DNA from: Streptomyces griseus
GTDB taxonomy: Bacteria; Actinomycetota; Actinomycetes; Streptomycetales; Streptomycetaceae
Assembly: GCF_001715295.1 (NCBI RefSeq)
Contig: NZ_MDKB01000005.1
Span: 497,645-561,644 of the forward strand
Reading direction: 5' to 3'
Length of the DNA stretch: 64,000 nt
The translations under genes were made by a program, and so were the position numbers. Below are positions 60,164-64,000 of the stretch, piece by piece (position 1 is the first letter of the stretch; each line of letters begins with the position of its first letter). The notes under the pieces are model-generated. The model saw nothing but the letters and a program-made list of their open reading frames with translations. It searched no databases and was not told where the DNA came from.

Positions 60164-60777
60164 GACTGTTCCGACGCGGGTAGTCGAGGGCACCGTGGCC
60201 GGCGGTTCGGTGGCGTGGCGTGCGGCGGCGCGCGGTCTCACGCGGCGGCGCGTGGCTTCACGCCGGTGCGCGGTGGTACGTGCCGTGCGCGCTTCCGGCT
60301 CCCCGGCCGAGGCACCGGAGCCGTGACGGGGTCAGTCACCGGGTCCACCGGCGCAGTGCGTCGGCGAGGGCCCTCCGGTCGGCCGTGCCTTCTCGCGACC
60401 GTGCCTTCCACGGGTGGGCCTTTTCACAGGAAGGTGCGGCCGAACCGCCGTCGACGGTGAGCAGGGCGCGGGGGCCCTGCCCTCGGAACCGCGCCGCGTA
60501 TCCGGCGCCTCTTTCGCCCCTGCGCCCCACGGCCAGCGCCCGCTCACGCAGCGGCGGCACGGTGCGGTCCGCCCGTTGCTGAGACCATGGCTACGGGTGC
60601 CGCGGTGGAACCGCCCGGCACGTCACTCGCTTTGCCGATCCTTTACCATGGGTCGCCAACCGTCCGTTCCGTTGAAAGGTGTGAGCGTCCGCCCATGGGC
60701 GAGCCTCCCAGTAGTCGATACCACCGACGTCGAGCAAACCTCCGCACCCTGCCTGATCATGGGACGGAGGTGAACCG
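60164..60777. other. Intergenic, leader of the CorC-type operon
   Basis: No gene is recognised. The right end carries a near-perfect GGAGGTGA ribosome-binding site for the next gene. The preceding 120 bases are less G+C-rich and could be a structured leader, but I could not match a riboswitch class. Confidence 0.4.
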
Positions 60778-62115
60778 ATGACCGAAGTGCTCCTGCTCGT
60801 CGTGGCGGTGCTGCTCTCCCTCGCCTGCGGTGCCTTCGTGGCGGCGGAATTCTCTCTGACCACGGTGGAGCGCGGCGATCTCGAACGCGCCGTCGAGAGG
60901 GGAGAGCGGGGTGCGGCGGGTGCGCTCAAGGCCGTACGCGGCCTCACCTTCCAGCTCTCCGGCGCGCAGCTCGGCATCACCGTCACCAACCTGGTGGTCG
61001 GCATGCTCTCCGAACCGTCCATCGCCAAACTGATCCGTGGGCCGGTGGAAGCGACCGGGCTGTCGCCCGGGGCTTCCTCGTCGCTGGCCCTCGTGATCGG
61101 CACCGCCCTGTCCACCGTGGTCCTGATGGTGGTCGGCGAGCTGGTCCCGAAGAACTGGGCCATTTCGTCGCCGCTGGCCGTGGCCAAGGCGGTCGCCACC
61201 CCGCAGCGCGTCTTCACGGCGGTCTTCCGGCCGTTCATCAGCCACCTCAACAACACCGCCAACCGGATCGTGCGCCGTTTCGGTCTCGAACCGGCCGAGG
61301 AGCTTGCCTCGGCGCGCAGCCCGCAGGAGCTGGTGGCCCTGGCACGCCACTCGGCGAAGGAGGGCGCGCTGGAGGCCGACACGGCCGAGCTGTTCGTGCG
61401 CACCCTCAACCTCTCCGAGCTGACGGCGGAGAACGTCATGACGCCGCGGGTCCAGGTCACCGCCCTCGACGTCCAGGCCACCGCCGAGGACGTGGCGAAC
61501 GCCACGCGGGCCACCGGGCTCTCACGCTTCCCCGTGTACCGGGGCAACCTGGACTCGGTCGTCGGTGTGGCCCATATCAAGGACGTCCTGGCCGTTCCCG
61601 CCGAGCAGCGGCCCCGCAAGCGGATCGCCGACATGCTGCGCGAGCCGCTGCTCGTACCGGAGACCCTCACCGTGGACCGGTTGCTGGACCGGCTGTCCGG
61701 CAAGACGGCCATGGCCGTCGTCATCGACGAGTACGGCGGCACGGCAGGTGTCGTGACCCTGGAGGACATCGTGGAGGAGGTCGTCGGCGAGGTGCGCGAC
61801 GAACACGATCCGCACGAGACGCCCGACCTGGCGCCCGCCGGCGAGGACGCCGACGGGCGCACCCTCTGGTCCGCCGACGGCGCGGCCCGCACCGATCAGC
61901 TCCGGACCATCGGACTGCGTGTACCGGACGGGCCCTACGAAACGCTGGCGGGTCTGCTGGCCACGCGCGTCGGCCGCATCCCGGTGGTCGGCGACACCGT
62001 CGAGCTGACCGGCTGGCGGATCGACGTGGTGGACGCCACGGGCCACCGTGCCGCCCGGGCGCTGCTGCATGCGCCGCTCCCCGGTACCGACGAGCCGGCG
62101 GAGGACGAACGATGA
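60778..62115 (+). CDS. HlyC/CorC (CNNM-like) transporter, full length
   Basis: A 445-residue membrane protein of the UPF0053/CorC family. A DUF21 domain with about four hydrophobic segments (residues 1-190, including LLLVVAVLLSLACGAFVAAEF and QLGITVTNLVVGML) is followed by a CBS pair (about 210-335; NVMTPRVQVTALD, SRFPVYRGNLDSVVGVAHIKD, IDEYGGTAGVVTLEDIVEEVVG) and a C-terminal CorC_HlyC domain (about 350-435). Relatives move or regulate divalent metals, notably Mg2+/Co2+. The second gene overlaps by 4 bases. Confidence 0.93.
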   Translation: MTEVLLLVVAVLLSLACGAFVAAEFSLTTVERGDLERAVERGERGAAGALKAVRGLTFQLSGAQLGITVTNLVVGMLSEPSIAKLIRGPVEATGLSPGASSSLALVIGTALSTVVLMVVGELVPKNWAISSPLAVAKAVATPQRVFTAVFRPFISHLNNTANRIVRRFGLEPAEELASARSPQELVALARHSAKEGALEADTAELFVRTLNLSELTAENVMTPRVQVTALDVQATAEDVANATRATGLSRFPVYRGNLDSVVGVAHIKDVLAVPAEQRPRKRIADMLREPLLVPETLTVDRLLDRLSGKTAMAVVIDEYGGTAGVVTLEDIVEEVVGEVRDEHDPHETPDLAPAGEDADGRTLWSADGAARTDQLRTIGLRVPDGPYETLAGLLATRVGRIPVVGDTVELTGWRIDVVDATGHRAARALLHAPLPGTDEPAEDER

Positions 62116-63131
62116 CCGCGATCCAGCTCTTCATCGGCCTGCTGACCCTGGTCGTCAACGCCTTCTTCGTCGGCGCCGAATTCGCCCTGATCTCCGTACG
62201 GCGCAGCCAGATCGAACCGGCGGCCGAGGCCGGTGACCGGCGGGCGCGGAGCGTGATCTGGGGGCTCGAGCACGTCTCGGCCCTCCTCGCCGCAGCGCAG
62301 CTGGGCATCACGCTCTGCACACTGGTCCTGGGTATCGTCGCCGAACCCGCCATCGCCCATCTGCTGGAACCGGTCTTCGACGCGGTGGGCGTGCCGCACG
62401 GGCTGGTGCACCCGATCTCGTTCGTCATCGCCCTGTCCGTGGCGACGTACCTGCACATGCTGCTGGGCGAGATGGTGCCGAAGAACGTCGCGCTGGCCGA
62501 GCCCGCCCGTACGGCGCTGCTCCTCGGGCCGCCGCTGGTGACCCTCGCGCGGGCGCTGCGACCGGTGATCTTCACGATCAACGCCTTCGCCAACGCCCTG
62601 CTCACCCTCCTGAGGGTCGAGACCAAGGACGAGGTGTCCGCGACCTTCTCGGACGACGAGCTGGCGCGGCTCGTCCAGGACGCGGGGGACGCCGGACTGG
62701 TCGACGACCGCTCGGCGGAGCGGCTGCGCCACGCGCTCGAACTGGGCCGTCGCCCGGTCCAGGACGTGCTGCTGCCCGTCGACCGGGTGCTGTACACGAG
62801 GGTCGGGACGACTCCGGAGGAACTGGAGCGGCTCTCCTCCGAGTCGGGGTTCTCGCGCTTCCCCGTCATGGACAGCGAACAGCGGATCATCGGGTATCTG
62901 CACGTGAAGGACGCTCTGGACGCCGCGCCACGGGATCTTCCGTTCCCCGTGTCGGCGCTGCGGCCGATCGCCCGGGTACGGGCCGCGACCCCGCTCGACG
63001 ACGTCCTCACCGCACTCCGCCGGAGCCGTACGCATCTGGCGGCGGTGCTGGACGAGGACGGCCGGCTGGCCGGAATGGTCACGATGGAGGACGTACTGCG
63101 TGAGCTGGTGGGCAGGGCCCAGGCCCGCTGA
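62112..63131 (+). CDS. HlyC/CorC (CNNM-like) transporter, short partner
   Basis: A 339-residue paralogue of the preceding gene: DUF21 (about residues 1-190: LTLVVNAFFVGAEFALISV, QLGITLCTLVLGIVAEPA) and a CBS pair (DVLLPVDRVLYTR, SRFPVMDSEQRIIGYLHVKD, LDEDGRLAGMVTMEDVLRELVG), but it ends without the CorC_HlyC domain of its partner. The ATGA overlap means coupled translation, so the two probably assemble as a heteromer with one regulatory tail. A strong hairpin follows. Confidence 0.93.
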   Translation: MTAIQLFIGLLTLVVNAFFVGAEFALISVRRSQIEPAAEAGDRRARSVIWGLEHVSALLAAAQLGITLCTLVLGIVAEPAIAHLLEPVFDAVGVPHGLVHPISFVIALSVATYLHMLLGEMVPKNVALAEPARTALLLGPPLVTLARALRPVIFTINAFANALLTLLRVETKDEVSATFSDDELARLVQDAGDAGLVDDRSAERLRHALELGRRPVQDVLLPVDRVLYTRVGTTPEELERLSSESGFSRFPVMDSEQRIIGYLHVKDALDAAPRDLPFPVSALRPIARVRAATPLDDVLTALRRSRTHLAAVLDEDGRLAGMVTMEDVLRELVGRAQAR

Positions 63132-63152
63132 CGCCGGCGACCGGTGACGTGA

Positions 63153-63188
63153 GGGAGGGGTGCGGCTGCCTGCGGCCGCACCCCTCCC
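63153..63188 (+). terminator. Terminator of the CorC-type operon
   Basis: Perfect 14-bp stem (GGGAGGGGTGCGGC/GCCGCACCCCTCCC) with an 8-base loop, 21 bases past the stop. Confidence 0.8.
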
Positions 63189-63370
63189 TGCTGCGTGGAC
63201 TACGGGGCCGCGGCCGGATGCACGGCCGGGTCGTCGCCTCTCTCCCGCGCCCTCGCGCCCGGCCTCCACCCGGGCCGTTCCCCGGGAGCCGACCGCGCGC
63301 CTGCGGCTGCCGGCTCCGGCTCACGAGGCCCGGCTGCCCGCCCGGCGTCGCGCGGTACGATCGCATCGCC

Positions 63371-64000
63371 ATGGAACCGAATGCCCCTTACACCAGTCTC
63401 GTCGCCCTCGGCGACTCCTTCACCGAGGGCATGTCGGACCTGCTGCCCGACGGCTCGTACCGCGGCTGGGCCGACGTCCTCGCCGCCCGGCTCGCGGCCC
63501 GCACTCCGGGGTTCAGGTACGCCAACCTCGCCGTACGCGGCAAGCTCATCGGGCAGATCGTCGAGGAGCAGGTGCAGGTCGCCGCGGCCCTGCGGCCTGA
63601 TGTGATCACCCTTGTCGGAGGGCTCAACGACACCCTGCGGCCGAAGTGCGACATGGGAATGGTCCGTGGCCGCCTGGAGGAGGCCGTGGAGCGCCTCGCA
63701 CCGGCGTGCAGGGTGCTGGTGCTCATGCGCAGTCCCGGACGCAACGGTCCGGTGATGGAACGCTTCCGCCCGCGCATGGAAGAGCTGTTCTCCCTGGTCG
63801 ACGAGCTCGCGGCACGCCACGGCGCACTGGTCACCGATCTGTACGGTGCTCCGTCGCTCGGTGATCCCCGGATGTGGGACGTCGACCGGCTGCACCTCAC
63901 GGCCGAGGGACACCGCAGGGTCGCCGAAGCGGTCTGGCAGACGCTGGGACTCCCGGCGGAGAGCGACTGGAAGACGCCGATGCCGGTCTCTCCGCCGGTC
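63371..64000 (+). CDS. SGNH/GDSL-family hydrolase, cut by the window edge
   Basis: The open frame runs 210 codons to the end of the window without a stop, so the C-terminus is missing. Block I GDSFTEG contains the nucleophile Ser16, block III is VGGLNDTL (Gly/Asn oxyanion residues) and block V is VDRLHLTAEGHRRVA with the Asp/His pair: a complete SGNH esterase/lipase catalytic set. No signal peptide is seen, so it probably acts in the cytoplasm. Little more than the tail of a typical family member should remain beyond the edge. Confidence 0.9.
   Translation, partial: MEPNAPYTSLVALGDSFTEGMSDLLPDGSYRGWADVLAARLAARTPGFRYANLAVRGKLIGQIVEEQVQVAAALRPDVITLVGGLNDTLRPKCDMGMVRGRLEEAVERLAPACRVLVLMRSPGRNGPVMERFRPRMEELFSLVDELAARHGALVTDLYGAPSLGDPRMWDVDRLHLTAEGHRRVAEAVWQTLGLPAESDWKTPMPVSPPV

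Noticed and set aside
60655..60777. Magnesium (M-box) riboswitch before the CorC-type operon
   Set aside because: I could not match the conserved M-box blocks; only a strong ribosome-binding site is evident.

Overview
The window is a stretch of actinobacterial chromosome, almost certainly Streptomyces. It is very G+C rich, uses GTG and TTG starts alongside ATG, and carries families typical of that genus: a WhiJ-type HTH/DUF397/ATPase trio, DUF6343, DUF6011 and DUF7144 proteins, MurT/GatD, a c-di-AMP (ydaO-type) leader in front of an NlpC/P60 hydrolase, and a short CTAG-flanked inverted-repeat element. No rRNA, tRNA or CRISPR array was seen.

Region 1-6.2 kb is accessory and partly decayed: a frameshifted SUKH (SMI1/KNR4) gene cut by the window edge, a lysine-rich orphan protein, the HTH/DUF397/ATPase trio (the ATPase appears to lack a proper start), a secreted M36-like metalloprotease, a DinB-fold protein, and fragments of an IS transposase and a phospholipase D-like protein. 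Next come a calerythrin-like EF-hand protein and, at 6.9-11.2 kb on the minus strand, a tight four-gene operon: an MfnB-like furan phosphate synthase, an aldehyde dehydrogenase, a zinc alcohol dehydrogenase and an LCM-type methyltransferase. This reads as a small, possibly undescribed furan-forming pathway and is the most interesting system in the window.

Region 11.6-32.2 kb holds YjbQ, a flavin monooxygenase, an ABC exporter divergent from its likely MarR regulator, a Tat-exported GH109-like oxidoreductase-fold enzyme, a MITE-like element followed by a mosaic noncoding repeat block, a heterodimeric ABC exporter whose two ATPase halves have complementary defects, a type II NADH dehydrogenase-like protein, an ATP-dependent DNA ligase, a YdjM-like membrane protein, a Ski2-like helicase, a thioesterase II, and a ClC-type channel.

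Region 32.9-46.3 kb is mostly core metabolism and envelope: GNAT, glutathione peroxidase, an acyl-CoA dehydrogenase divergent from a TetR regulator with clear operator repeats, peptide deformylase, MurT-GatD (lipid II amidation), 6-phosphofructokinase, a CtaG-like cytochrome oxidase assembly protein, small membrane proteins, a PlsC-type acyltransferase, an epimerase-like protein, and a secreted tripeptidyl-aminopeptidase-like hydrolase.

Region 46.9-51.5 kb is a complete urease operon, ureA-ureB-ureC-ureF-ureG-ureD, on the minus strand without ureE. After about 1 kb without a recognisable gene come the c-di-AMP riboswitch and NlpC/P60 gene, a LysE exporter remnant and an RsbW-like ATPase. The biotin genes follow, with bioF divergent from bioB-bioA-bioD across a palindrome-bearing intergenic region. 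The window ends with a methyltransferase, two overlapping CorC/HlyC-type membrane proteins, and an SGNH hydrolase cut by the right edge. Short tandem repeats at or just past stop codons recur (13.5, 30.0 and 53.1 kb).
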